Origin: an uncultured Xenococcaceae cyanobacterium
GTDB taxonomy: Bacteria > Cyanobacteriota > Cyanobacteriia > Cyanobacteriales > Xenococcaceae
NCBI GenBank assembly: GCA_937996665.1
Contig: CALKUU010000349.1
Span: 1 to 34,486 of the forward strand
DNA length: 34,486 nucleotides
Direction of reading: 5' to 3'
Numbering within the stretch: the first letter of the stretch is position 1; each line of letters begins with the position of its first letter. The translations under genes were made by a program, and so were the position numbers. Positions 16,392 through 25,047 of this stretch are shown here, piece by piece. The notes below the pieces were generated by a model that saw nothing but the letters and a program-made list of their open reading frames with translations, ran no database searches and was not told where the DNA came from.

Positions 16392-18047
16392 TTACAAAAG
16401 AATTTGTTTCTTAACCTTGTCTCGGTATTGTCGCCATCTTGTAAGACTTTGGGATTGAGATCTAGCTGATTTTTGACAGAGAATGACACCCTCTTCAAAG
16501 CCAATTACTCCATATTTATTTTGCTTGATTAGATCGTCTAATAAGTTAGTAATTGACTCTAACTCTAGGCGCTCTGGTTCAAAGGCAATTTGATAGCGAG
16601 CTAAATGACCAAGATCAGCGATTAAATACTCTGCTCGATTTGTTTGTTTTTGATCGTTGGTAAATTCTAATCTCGGTAACCTAATAATTTCTCGACGACT
16701 CGACAGGTGGGGAATGAGATAGGTTGTGGCTGAAACGCTGGCATCATTGGGAATACGACTTAAGAGATTGCGAATGCTTGGTACTCTTTGCCATTGCTGT
16801 GGTGCAGAAACGTGAACCCATGGCTGAATTGAGTTAGGAACCAGAAAATAAAGCGTCCAACTAGGATTAGAGGTAATAGTAAAAATGACTGAGAGACAAA
16901 TACAAAATACCCACAACTGACGAAACTTAGGGCTTAGTTTTCTTGACTGACAATTAACTAGCTGACTTTTGAAATTTCCAAATCCTTGTCCTGCCCACCA
17001 CAAAATAGCTCCATAAAATAGTCCAGGCGTAACACTCATGGCGTAGCGAATCGAAATTGATAAGACTGATTGTCCTTTGCCTAACAGTAATTTGAGTATA
17101 GGAAAACCTGCGATCGCCCAAGAAGCAGGTGCAAAAATAGGGACAAAGGCTAGAGGTAGCCACTGACCGAGCAAGTAATTGATTGTTTTCCCTACTGGTG
17201 TAATTAACTCTATGAATAATCGCCCAGGATTACTAATCATTCCCCAAATAATATCTAGGGTAGAAGCTGATTCTCCTGAAGCAAATTGACCGAATCTTTC
17301 CAGCATAAAGCGTCGAGAAATATCATCGGAAAACAAGGGCATGATGATATTGGTTAGTGCCAACATGTAGGTAAAACTTAGTCCACATACTCCTAGTCCA
17401 ATTTTGGGATAACGACGACTAACTATTAGATAGACCCCAACTCCAAATAAAGTAATTCCACTATCTTCTCTTACGGCTAGGATACAAATAGCTAGCACCC
17501 AAAATAGCCACCAGCAACGTTTTTCCATTGCCAGTAAGAGACCGAACACAAATAGGGGGATTTGGGAGATGTCATGAAAATTTGCCAAGCTTGGTCCTAG
17601 AACGGCATTAGCGCAGTAAAAACTGATAGTAATTAATATAGCGATCGCTGGCTCTAAATAAGTACGAGCCAATACATATAAGACTAATCCTGCTGTAGTG
17701 ATAAAAATTGCTTGTAAAACAGTTAATGTCGCTGGATTAGGAAAGAGAAAGTAAACAGGTAACCAGATTAAAAGAGCTGGTGTAAAGTGTTGTCCTAAAC
17801 GATGATAATTGACCTGTGGAATTTCTCCATTATGGACGACGTTTGTTGATAGTTGAGAAGATAAAGTACTTTGAAAAAAGTTGCCATGGATTCCATTCCA
17901 AAAGACTTGGTTGAAAATTCCTTGGTCATAGGAGGAATAAAAAGTAAAGTGTCGATGAAGTGTTAAGCCTAAAGTCAAAACAAAAAAAGCAATTGCTGCA
18001 ATTGCTAGCCACTGAAAACCTTGTTTATTTGTTAACCTAAATGACAT
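16392..18047 (-). CDS. DUF2079 family polytopic membrane protein
   Basis: 551 residues from the ATG at 18047; a TTG at 18113 would add 22 polar residues. It has about ten hydrophobic segments, beginning with WLAIAAIAFFVLTLGLTL. The family signature YSSYDQGIFNQVFWN follows the first helix, as in DUF2079 proteins, a group with a GT-C-like membrane fold. A soluble C-terminal stretch after about residue 400 contains a conserved-looking SAPQQWQRVPSIRNLLSRIP and STTYLIPHLSSRREIIRLP. A role as a lipid-linked glycosyl transferase is possible from fold, but no substrate is known. It is divergent from the Yfr1-trxA region. Confidence 0.82.
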   Translation of the reverse strand: MSFRLTNKQGFQWLAIAAIAFFVLTLGLTLHRHFTFYSSYDQGIFNQVFWNGIHGNFFQSTLSSQLSTNVVHNGEIPQVNYHRLGQHFTPALLIWLPVYFLFPNPATLTVLQAIFITTAGLVLYVLARTYLEPAIAILITISFYCANAVLGPSLANFHDISQIPLFVFGLLLAMEKRCWWLFWVLAICILAVREDSGITLFGVGVYLIVSRRYPKIGLGVCGLSFTYMLALTNIIMPLFSDDISRRFMLERFGQFASGESASTLDIIWGMISNPGRLFIELITPVGKTINYLLGQWLPLAFVPIFAPASWAIAGFPILKLLLGKGQSVLSISIRYAMSVTPGLFYGAILWWAGQGFGNFKSQLVNCQSRKLSPKFRQLWVFCICLSVIFTITSNPSWTLYFLVPNSIQPWVHVSAPQQWQRVPSIRNLLSRIPNDASVSATTYLIPHLSSRREIIRLPRLEFTNDQKQTNRAEYLIADLGHLARYQIAFEPERLELESITNLLDDLIKQNKYGVIGFEEGVILCQKSARSQSQSLTRWRQYRDKVKKQILL

Positions 18048-18280
18048 CTTTTTACTTTTAAAAAATATTGTTCTTGTTGCTTTGTGCTTTATTTGAATTT
18101 TATTAATCCGCAAAAAGTAGATTACTTTAAGGAAGAAAATCGTAAAAAAATAAGCATAAAGTATTAATTGCTAACGATGAATTTTAATTAATTAGGGTTC
18201 TTTTGTAGACTTGATTGAAAATGTTTGCAACGTAATTTAAAAAAAACTGTCAAAACTGAAGTTCTATTCTAGAATGAAGA

Positions 18281-18352
18281 GGGCGGAGATATTATGTTTC
18301 CGTTCACTCCTCACACCACACTCCGCCCTCAAGATTTGCGGGCGGTTTTCTC
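18281..18352 (+). ncRNA. yfr1: Yfr1 small regulatory RNA
   Basis: The segment contains ACTCCTCACACCACA (18306-18320), which includes the ultra-conserved single-stranded motif of cyanobacterial Yfr1. It sits between two hairpins as in the known structure: a 5' stem CGGAGA/TTTCCG (from about 18284) and a 3' terminator CCGCCC-loop-GGGCGG followed by TTTTCTCTTT. Position just upstream of trxA is also the classic locus. Yfr1 base-pairs through this motif with mRNAs of outer-membrane and transport proteins. A TATTCT at 18265-18270 could be its -10 box. Ends are estimated from structure. Confidence 0.9.
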
Positions 18353-18525
18353 TTTATGTGATTTCACCTAAGAAGCTAGCACCGTTTCTTGTTTGCCCAG
18401 AGATCATTCTTGTTTCTTAAGCAATTCTCTATGTTTTAAGGCTATCGGAACTAGGTTAGATCTTCTGAGAATCTTGTATTATTAAGTAGAAAATTCGATA
18501 AACTTATTAGTAAGGAAATATAGGC

Positions 18526-18849
18526 ATGTCTTCAGCCTCCCCAGTAACAGATGAAAGTTTTAAAGATGATGTTTTAGAATCTGCGGTTCCCGTCCTAGTG
18601 GACTTTTGGGCTCCGTGGTGCGGTCCTTGTCGGATGGTTGCTCCTGTTGTCGATGAGATTGCCGAGCAGTACGAAGGACAGATAAAAGTTGTCAAATTGA
18701 ATACTGACGAGAATCCACAAGTGGCTAGTCAGTACGGGATTAGAAGTATTCCAACTCTGATGATCTTTAAAGGTGGACAGAGAGTTGATATGGTTGTTGG
18801 TGCAGTTCCTAAAACTACTCTTGCTAACACTCTAGAAAAGTACCTCTAA
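18526..18849 (+). CDS. trxA: Thioredoxin
   Basis: 107 residues, full length for thioredoxin. The active site is [13 protein letters not shown] with Cys32 and Cys35. The cis-proline loop reads [12 protein letters not shown], and the fold closes with [21 protein letters not shown]. It is a cytosolic dithiol reductant that in cyanobacteria relays photosynthetic reducing power to enzymes and regulators such as PedR. An AAGGA lies 11 bp before the ATG. The gene follows Yfr1 by about 170 bp and is closed by a strong hairpin (18905-18940), so it is probably monocistronic. The m-type is likely but subtype is not proven. Confidence 0.97.
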   Translation: MSSASPVTDESFKDDVLESAVPVLVDFWAPWCGPCRMVAPVVDEIAEQYEGQIKVVKLNTDENPQVASQYGIRSIPTLMIFKGGQRVDMVVGAVPKTTLANTLEKYL

Positions 18850-18904
18850 AGAAATTAGTATTTATCTTTGCTTGTCCAATTAATTAGTGTTTTTTGGTTG
18901 TAAT

Positions 18905-18950
18905 CTGCTTCAGTCGTCCTTTGAATGGAGACTGGAGCAGGTTTTGGTTT
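18905..18950 (+). terminator. Rho-independent terminator of trxA
   Basis: CTGCTTCAGTC (18905-18915) pairs with GACTGGAGCAG (18930-18940): 11 pairs including one U-G, loop of 14 bases. The stem is followed by GTTTTGGTTT. It lies 55 bp after the trxA stop codon. Confidence 0.75.
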
Positions 18951-19039
18951 GACTTGATTAAGTGTGAATCCTAGATTGTTTAGTTACTGATTTACTGAAA
19001 TTATTTGCTAGTTTGGGTAAATACTTTTGAGTAATCACT

Positions 19040-20083
19040 ATGGCTATGAATCTGGATCCTGAACTAATTGCAAAACTCGATAGTTTGTCTACTCATCAAC
19101 ACCAGCAATTGATCTCTAGAGCTTTAGATGTGATTTTGCGAATGAGTGTCGAAGAATTAGATCGTTTGGATTGGAAGATATTGACTGCGTCTTTAGAAGA
19201 TTTGGAACGAGGATTTGTCACCTTTTCTCCCTATCAGCACATTCGAAAAATTGCTGTTTTTGGTTCAGCAAGATTTGAGCCAGATGCTCCTGAATATAAG
19301 ATTGCTGCTGAGTTTGCTCGTCGAATTGCTGAAGCTGGTTTTATGGTTATAACTGGTGCTGGCGGCGGCATAATGGCGGCAGGAAATGAAGGAGCTGGTC
19401 GCGATCGCTCTTTTGGTCTAAATATTCAACTGCCTTTTGAGCAAAGTGCTAATAGTTTTATCCAAGACGATCCTAAATTAATTGATTTTAAATACTTTTT
19501 TACTCGTAAACTGTTTTTCTTGAAGGAAAGTGATGCGATCGCTCTTTTTCCTGGCGGTTTTGGTACTCAAGATGAAGCTTTTGAAACGCTTACTCTGTGT
19601 CAAACCGGCAAATTTGGACCTGCTCCCCTTGTTTTAATAGATAGACCAGGAGGCGATTATTGGCATACTTGGAATGAATATGTTTGTAAGCATTTAGCGC
19701 AGAGGGGTTTAGTGAGCAGTGACGATCCTAGTCTTTATACAATTACTGATGATCTAGACCATGCTTGTCAAATAATTGCTGATTTTTATCGCGTTTATCA
19801 CTCCAGTCGTTATGTCGATAAAAAATTGGTAATTCGGACTAGGTGTGAGTTGTCAGACCAAGAAGTCGATCAACTAAATCAAGAGTTTGCCGACATTTTG
19901 ACTCAAGGTTCAATTACTAAAAGCAATGCTCTGTCAGAAGAGAAAGATGAGTCTATTACTAAACTCCCTCGCTTAGTTTTGCACTTTAATCAAAAAAATC
20001 TAGGTCGTCTATATCAGATGATTGCCATGATCAATAAATCGGGAAAATTGCTCAAAGAAGAAGAGCATCCAGAAATTAAGTAA
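19040..20083 (+). CDS. LOG family protein (TIGR00730-type, nucleotide monophosphate phosphoribohydrolase-like)
   Basis: 347 residues. The Rossmann-like LOG domain spans about 68-260. It has VFGSARFEPDAPEY, the phosphate-binding loop TGAGGGIMAAGNEGA (105-119) and the catalytic-type motif PGGFGTQDEAFE (171-182). LOG proteins release free base from nucleoside 5'-monophosphates (cytokinin-activating in plants) and are often mis-annotated as lysine decarboxylases. This longer cyanobacterial form has a helical N-terminal extension of about 60 residues and a C-terminal tail of about 80 residues of unknown role. Stand-alone gene downstream of trxA, behind a terminator. Confidence 0.88.
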   Translation: MAMNLDPELIAKLDSLSTHQHQQLISRALDVILRMSVEELDRLDWKILTASLEDLERGFVTFSPYQHIRKIAVFGSARFEPDAPEYKIAAEFARRIAEAGFMVITGAGGGIMAAGNEGAGRDRSFGLNIQLPFEQSANSFIQDDPKLIDFKYFFTRKLFFLKESDAIALFPGGFGTQDEAFETLTLCQTGKFGPAPLVLIDRPGGDYWHTWNEYVCKHLAQRGLVSSDDPSLYTITDDLDHACQIIADFYRVYHSSRYVDKKLVIRTRCELSDQEVDQLNQEFADILTQGSITKSNALSEEKDESITKLPRLVLHFNQKNLGRLYQMIAMINKSGKLLKEEEHPEIK

Positions 20084-20752
20084 AGTCAGAATCTCAATAA
20101 AGTGACTGGCTGAGTTAGATAAATATCAAGATAGCCAACAAATATCTCTATATAAGGCTTGTTCTTAAAGTTTCGACTTTGATGGAGGGAGCGTAATATT
20201 TGAGAAACTTGTATTGCAAGACGTTTGAAGTAACTACTCTAAACTTGTAAGTAAGTGTCATTAATTTTCTTAGGAATCTCGATATTAATTTCTTAAGAGC
20301 TAATCTAATTTATTCTTGACTTGTTTAAATGTGAGAATGGAAAACCTTTCCTTAATTTTTTTGAGTGAGCTTGGCAAATTTTAGAAGTGAAATATTCTTG
20401 TCAGCTTCTTACTTCCTTAGTCTATATTGCTAGTAATTTTAGTCTGAAGAATTAATATCTCAAGACTCAGACTTAGTTTCTAACAAACAGAAATTTTGTT
20501 CATTATTTTGGAAACTGTGACCTTAATTATTCTTGATTTTTAAATAATCTAATTATCTAGCTGATGATTATCTAAGCTATTAAAGAATTCTCTTAATACT
20601 CAAGCTGGCAAAATTCAGACAACAATAAATTATCTCTACAGAGATCATCTTAATTGAGTGATTTTTGTGGTTATATAGATTCTAGAATGCAAAAATATTT
20701 TAATGGTTTTGCATTAATTACCTAGTAAAAATCAAGCTAGCTATATATTAAA
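20084..20752. other. 670-bp AT-rich gene-free interval
   Basis: No coding frame or known RNA was recognised. It contains several short self-complementary stretches: ATCTCT-ac-AGAGAT near 20632-20645, and the 9-bp hairpin at 20686-20715 listed separately. The length is unusual between a LOG gene and a 59-codon gene, so it may be a long leader or an eroded gene. Confidence 0.45.
20686..20715 (+). promoter_or_regulatory. Perfect 9-bp hairpin before the small five-cysteine gene
   Basis: AATGCAAAA (20686-20694) and TTTTGCATT (20707-20715) are perfect inverted repeats with a 12-base loop, 37 bp before the ATG at 20753. There is no following U-run, so it is not a simple terminator. It could be an operator or a leader structure for the small gene. 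Confidence 0.4.
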
Positions 20753-20932
20753 ATGGCAAGTAAACAAGTTAATGTTAAAGCTCATATAAGAGTAATACAC
20801 ACTAGAGTTTATAAATTTGTGTGTAAAAGTTGTGAAAAGAAAGTTGAGAGAGAAACTTATGCGACTATTTGTCCTCTCTACTGCGATAAGTGTAAGAACA
20901 AAAGACACACCGTAAAACACTATGTCAATTGA
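20753..20932 (+). CDS. Small zinc-ribbon-like protein, 59 residues, unknown function
   Basis: An ATG at 20753 opens a 59-codon frame that reads MASKQVNVKAHIRVIHTRVY and continues with FVCKSCEKKVERETYATICP, then LYCDKCKNKR. Cysteines fall at 24, 27, 40, 44 and 47, forming CxxC and CxxxCxxC knuckles, a typical zinc-ribbon spacing. The protein is strongly basic (many Lys, Arg, His), so binding to nucleic acid or ribosome is plausible. I do not recognise the family. Codon use and patterned cysteines argue that it is real. It is flanked by long non-coding DNA upstream and is 90 bp before the next gene on the same strand. Confidence 0.7.
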   Translation: MASKQVNVKAHIRVIHTRVYKFVCKSCEKKVERETYATICPLYCDKCKNKRHTVKHYVN

Positions 20933-21022
20933 TCGACTTGTCTTTGTTGGCGATGTATAGCGTTAATAGCTTTCTGGTTTTTTGTATGTATAAATTAATA
21001 GACTTGATAACCTCATTAACTC

Positions 21023-21877
21023 ATGTGGATTGAACCTCCCCCTAAACCTTCGTTAGAAACTGAACAAGCTCTTAGACAATTAGCCAATTATTATCGCCAA
21101 CTAATCGCTTATCATCAGCAGTCCGCAGCGATCGCTTCTTCTAAACTATTGCAGACCGAGACTCTGCTGAGCGCAGGTACTTTTGGCAACAACGAATCTT
21201 GGTCAATAGGAGGTTCAATCGATAACTTTTCTCCTCCACAGCAATTTAATTCTGGTGAAATCATCGCCGAATTGGAAGAAACTAAAAGTCTCCCAGAAGT
21301 TAAGCTGCCACCTACCGAAATTTTAAGCCAAACCTTACAAACGATTTTCAAGGCGAATAAGGGTAAAATGCTTCGCTTAGACTACTTGTCTCTTGATGTT
21401 GGCGAAAAGCTGAGAATATTTCCTCTTTATCAACCTCAATTAAAAATTCAACTCAATCAAATTTTAGAGCAGGGTAAGAGTTTTGGTTTGTGGGCGAAAG
21501 TTCCTGACTCTCCTGAATGTTGGACTGCTGATCTTGCTGATTTTCCCGAGTTTGCGAAAAATAATGTTGCCAGTCGGACTAAAACTAGAAGACAAACAAG
21601 AGTTAGTAAGAAAAAGCCCTATAATTTATCTCGTTTGCCTGACTGTGCCAAGCTCGATGAGTATGGAACTTTGACTGGGACAATTCGCGCCTGTCTTAGT
21701 CACTTTGCACCGCAGCCATTAGATGCTCATCAAGTTATGGCTTGGATGTTTCCTGATGGCTTAAGCGAAAAAGATAAGGCAAAAGCTTATCAAGCAGTTA
21801 GTGATGGTTTAAATAAAGGCTGTTCTCGCAAACATTGGCAGCGGGTAGAAGTAGGAGTCTACACCAGTAATGATTAA
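21023..21877 (+). CDS. Uncharacterised cyanobacterial protein, possible winged-helix-like C-terminus
   Basis: 284 residues, no family recognised. The N-terminus (about 8-50) is helical and coiled-coil-like (LETEQALRQLANYYRQLIAY). A linker of about 50 residues follows, then a segment at about 105-165 (LPPTEILSQTLQTIFKANKG, LRIFPLYQPQLK) and a basic patch SRTKTRRQTRVSKKKP near 185-200. The C-terminal 75 residues (GTIRACLSHFAPQPLDAHQV, then WMFPDGLSEKDKAKAYQAVSDGLNKG) have a winged-helix-like helix-turn pattern. No signal peptide or membrane segment is visible. It is 21 bp upstream of the pseudouridine synthase gene and likely co-transcribed. Confidence 0.65.
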   Translation: MWIEPPPKPSLETEQALRQLANYYRQLIAYHQQSAAIASSKLLQTETLLSAGTFGNNESWSIGGSIDNFSPPQQFNSGEIIAELEETKSLPEVKLPPTEILSQTLQTIFKANKGKMLRLDYLSLDVGEKLRIFPLYQPQLKIQLNQILEQGKSFGLWAKVPDSPECWTADLADFPEFAKNNVASRTKTRRQTRVSKKKPYNLSRLPDCAKLDEYGTLTGTIRACLSHFAPQPLDAHQVMAWMFPDGLSEKDKAKAYQAVSDGLNKGCSRKHWQRVEVGVYTSND

Positions 21878-21898
21878 TGGATAAACATCTGTAAATCA

Positions 21899-22507
21899 AT
21901 GAAATGTGTTTTATTTTATAAGCCTTATAATGTGCTGTGCCAATTTACCGATCCTGACCAAAATTCGGCTAGAAAGACGCTAAAGAATTATATTTCTCTC
22001 CCTAATGTTTATCCTGTCGGTAGATTAGATTTAGATAGTGAAGGCTTACTTCTTTTAACTGACAATGGTCAACTGCAACATCGTTTAGCTCATCGTCGCT
22101 TTGCTCATGCCAGGACATATTGGGTGCAAGTAGAGAGAATTCCCGACCAACCAGCTTTGGCTAAATTGCGCCAGGGAATAAAAATTAAAGATTATGTTAC
22201 TCGCCCAGCTAAGGTAAATTTTTTAGCAACCGAACCATTATTATTCCCCCGCACTCCACCTATTCGGTTTCGTAAGAATGTACCTACTTCTTGGTTAGAA
22301 ATTACCTTAACCGAGGGGCGGAATCGTCAAGTTAGAAGAATGACTGCGGCGATCGGTTTTCCGACTCTTAGACTAGTTAGGGTCGCAATGGAAATTACTA
22401 ATTCTCGTACTAAAAAAAATCGTCAACTGCGATTAGGTGGATTAGAACCAGGTCAATGGCGAGAGCTAGGTCAACAAGATCGACAATGGCTACAAAAGTT
22501 ACTCTAA
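21899..22507 (+). CDS. Pseudouridine synthase, RluE/RsuA family
   Basis: 202 residues. The family motif is [18 protein letters not shown], with Asp44 in GRLD as the catalytic nucleophile. N-terminal [16 protein letters not shown], and later [27 protein letters not shown], are standard for this group. There is no N-terminal S4 RNA-binding domain, and length resembles RluE, which modifies 23S rRNA. Subfamily assignment (RluE versus RsuA/RluB/F) is by length only. The start is ATG at 21899, 21 bp after the previous gene. The stop codon falls inside an 8-bp inverted repeat ACTCTAAC/GTTAGAGT (22501-22508, 22526-22533) that could be a weak terminator. Confidence 0.9.
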   Translation: MKCVLFYKPYNVLCQFTDPDQNSARKTLKNYISLPNVYPVGRLDLDSEGLLLLTDNGQLQHRLAHRRFAHARTYWVQVERIPDQPALAKLRQGIKIKDYVTRPAKVNFLATEPLLFPRTPPIRFRKNVPTSWLEITLTEGRNRQVRRMTAAIGFPTLRLVRVAMEITNSRTKKNRQLRLGGLEPGQWRELGQQDRQWLQKLL

Positions 22508-22594
22508 CTTCTCGAAAGTTTTGTGGTTAGAGTTGATTAATTCGAAATATTGGGTGAGATCATTTGAATGAAATGAGTAAAGTAAGGAAAAATA

Positions 22595-24097
22595 TTAGCC
22601 AACAATATTTGTGAGCTGTTGTGGAAATTCTAGTTCGATAGTTGTACCTGCATTTTCTTCACTAGCTATGCTGATCGTCCCTCGCTGCAAGTCTACTGAT
22701 CTTTTCACGATCGCTAATCCTAATCCTGTTCCTGCTACTTCTCCAACATTATTTGCACGATAGAAAGAATCAAATAAATATTTTTGAGACTCTTTGGGAA
22801 TGCCAATTCCGCGATCTCTAATTGTTATTTTTACAGATGAAGCTAAATCGTTAAGCTCGACCTTAAAGTCTACTGGCGTTTCTTCAGGTGAGTATTTTAA
22901 GGCATTAGATAATAGATTCGTAAAAACATGCCAGAGCAATTTTTGATCTCCCTCAAAATCGAATTTCTGGGAAGGTACTTGCAGATCAATTATTCTCTCC
23001 GGATAATTTAGCTGTAGTTCGCGAATAATGCGATCGCAAAAATCGGGTAAATCAAAGTTACTAGTAACTAACTTTTGTTTGCCTGCTTCTGCCTTACTCA
23101 AGACTAAAATATTTTCGAGAATGGACTTGATATTAAGTGCTGAGTCCTTGATCAGTTTGAGGTAAAAATTTTGCTCGGTTACCGGCAACTGATTGTCTTT
23201 TTCTTGAGACAAAAGATCTGTACAAACTAGAATGCTGCTCAAGGGATTGCGAAACTCATGAGATGCCATTGATAAAAATCGAGATTTTAATTGTCTGAGT
23301 TCTTTTTCTTTTTCGACCGTTGCTCGCATTTCTCTTTCTGCTTTTTTGCGGATTGTGATGTCACGACCTATCAAAACGCAATTATAAATTTGAGGAATGT
23401 CCGTAGGAGCACGGAAACAATTAAATTCGATCTCTATTTCTTTTTCCTCTTTAGACAAAAAACAAATTTCTAATTTTTTGACTATTTTGGGGTTTGCACA
23501 TATGGACTGATAAAAATTCAGATTTTTAAGTTCATGATGATTAAAAATTTCGCTTAAAGAAAAATTGATTAATTCAGATTTATGAAGATTTAAAATTTTC
23601 TCGGCAGCGCTATTAATTCTTTCGATTAGACCTTCTGAGCTGGTAATTAACAAGATATCTTCCATCGAGTTAATTATTTTATTTGTGCAATACTCAAACC
23701 TTTGTAATGCATTTAAGGCTAGTTCAGCTTCATTAGCTTTTTGAATAAAAGATTGCCTTAGTTGAATCAACTCAGTTGTATCGATGAAGAATAAAATCAG
23801 TTTGTCATTAGATTTGTGAAAGCGAATGTCAAAATAAATGAGTTGTCCATCATTTTTTTCTCTCGCAACTGATTTTAGTAAAAATTCAGTTTGTTTTTCT
23901 GTGAGAATTTCTGTACATATTTTTTCTAGCCCAGTTAATTCGGGAATACTTTCCCGAGCATCCTCTCCTAAATTAACTAAGGCAAACTCGGGAATATACT
24001 GCTGTAAAAGTTGGGATACCTTCGTGATTTGGAATTCAGGGTTGATAACTATGTACGGTAGATAATCTTTTTCCTCAACAGTCATTACTTGATTCAC
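22595..24097 (-). CDS. Soluble PAS-domain sensor histidine kinase
   Basis: 500 residues from a GTG at 24097; an ATG four codons later (24085) is equally possible. There are two PAS-like regions (about 10-110 and 135-250), then a HisKA domain with His280 in MASHEFRNPLSSIL. The HATPase domain shows HVFTNLLSNALKYSPEE (N box), DRGIGIPKESQKYLFDSFYR (G1/F) and GTGLGLAIVKRSVDL (G2). No membrane segment is present, so it senses an internal signal; no cofactor ligand is obvious in the PAS segments. No response-regulator gene is adjacent, so it is an orphan kinase. It is convergent with the pseudouridine synthase gene, 87 bp between ends. Confidence 0.92.
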   Translation of the reverse strand: MNQVMTVEEKDYLPYIVINPEFQITKVSQLLQQYIPEFALVNLGEDARESIPELTGLEKICTEILTEKQTEFLLKSVAREKNDGQLIYFDIRFHKSNDKLILFFIDTTELIQLRQSFIQKANEAELALNALQRFEYCTNKIINSMEDILLITSSEGLIERINSAAEKILNLHKSELINFSLSEIFNHHELKNLNFYQSICANPKIVKKLEICFLSKEEKEIEIEFNCFRAPTDIPQIYNCVLIGRDITIRKKAEREMRATVEKEKELRQLKSRFLSMASHEFRNPLSSILVCTDLLSQEKDNQLPVTEQNFYLKLIKDSALNIKSILENILVLSKAEAGKQKLVTSNFDLPDFCDRIIRELQLNYPERIIDLQVPSQKFDFEGDQKLLWHVFTNLLSNALKYSPEETPVDFKVELNDLASSVKITIRDRGIGIPKESQKYLFDSFYRANNVGEVAGTGLGLAIVKRSVDLQRGTISIASEENAGTTIELEFPQQLTNIVG

Positions 24098-24741
24098 GGC
24101 AGATATCTTTAATATCGTATGTATTTAAAGTTAGTTCATTTAATAAATATTATCTCTTATTGATGTAAAATATCGAACAATCTTGACTTCAAATTAATAA
24201 GTATTGACAAAAAAAGTGATGCTTGATGATCAAGCATTTATTAAATTAGAAGTTAGAAATACTCTCATTAAGAGGAAAATGGGTTTTGAAGTGACTTTTT
24301 TTTGATAATGTAAGAGTTTTAGCCACTTTAAGAAGCCTGATTCTTTAGTCGCTAGTTACGATCAGGTAAGCTGTCTTTTTCTTGAATGTCAGTCAAAGAG
24401 TATCAAGTCTGTATACTAAACCTAATAACTATACTTTTGACCCTCAAGTTTAATTTTACTGACTTATCCACAAAAGAGATGAGCTTAGGCTTATAGTTCT
24501 GGTTATTGATTTTGATCGGGGGGATATTCACAAAAAATTTTTGAAGCAACCATGATTGATTGATTTTAGCCATAAAAAATGACCGCTACAAAACATTTGA
24601 CAATAGCGATCAATCTTCAATTTGGATGGCATCAATACTAGATGCAAAGGTAATGAATTAATTAATTTCAATAAAAAAAAGCCATTTAGAAGCTGATTTA
24701 ATTAATTTTTTTGTCATTACAACTTACCAAGAAATAGCAAT
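24098..24741. other. Gene-free interval between the kinase and rpsU
   Basis: No coding frame or tRNA recognised. It holds the distal rpsU terminator (24573-24612), a small GCATC/GATGC hairpin near 24628-24646, and presumably the promoter of the kinase on its left side. Confidence 0.5.
24573..24612 (-). terminator. Rho-independent terminator downstream of rpsU
   Basis: Read on the minus strand, TGATCGCTA pairs with TAGCGGTCA over nine positions (one U-G) around a 15-base loop, followed at once by TTTTTTA. It is 130 bp after the rpsU stop, giving the transcript a long 3' untranslated tail. Several orphan hairpins fall in that tail. Confidence 0.65.
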
Positions 24742-24918
24742 CTAACGGTAACGTTTCTTGCGTCTCGCAATAGCTTTGCGCTTTTGCTTTTCAATGGGAG
24801 TTTCGTAGTGACGACGACGCTTAATATCTGCGAAAATACCTGCTTTTGATACTTGACGCTTAAAGCGACGTAAAGCTGATTCTATATTTTCATTTTGTCC
24901 CACAACCACTTGGGTCAT
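24742..24918 (-). CDS. rpsU: Small ribosomal subunit protein bS21
   Basis: 58 residues, full length for S21. It begins [20 protein letters not shown], then [19 protein letters not shown], and ends with a basic tail [13 protein letters not shown]. This is the bS21 family, which sits near the 3' end of 16S rRNA and helps mRNA selection during initiation. A strong ribosome site AGGAGG (24929-24934 on the plus strand as CCTCCT) lies 10 bp before the ATG. The gene is monocistronic, with a terminator 130 bp downstream. Confidence 0.97.
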   Translation of the reverse strand: MTQVVVGQNENIESALRRFKRQVSKAGIFADIKRRRHYETPIEKQKRKAIARRKKRYR

Positions 24919-25047
24919 TAAGTTCTAGCCTCCTAAATTGCAAAAAAGTTTTTGATCTGTTTACCATCATGGCGTAGTCAAACTCTTATTATAATGCTAA
25001 TTTCCCAAAATAAAAAATATTGTGTTGGCGGCTAAAAAGTTCTTATT

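Noticed and set aside
16219-16458. 79-codon plus-strand frame
   Set aside because: Non-ATG start, no family pattern, and it runs into the end of the opposing DUF2079 gene.
18279-18350. Terminator/antiterminator riboswitch controlling trxA
   Set aside because: The ACTCCTCACACC motif and position identify Yfr1, whose 3' hairpin ends its own transcript. The alternative stem is kept only as a finding about Yfr1 folding.
18294-18371. 25-codon frame MFPFTPHTTLRPQDLRAVFS... upstream of trxA, possible leader peptide for attenuation
   Set aside because: It runs straight through the Yfr1 conserved motif and its terminator; the base sequence is explained by the small RNA, and no ribosome site precedes the ATG.
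24098-24741. tRNA or 6S-like RNA in the gap
   Set aside because: No TpsiC-arm-like motif or cloverleaf found by eye; the only strong structure is the rpsU terminator hairpin.
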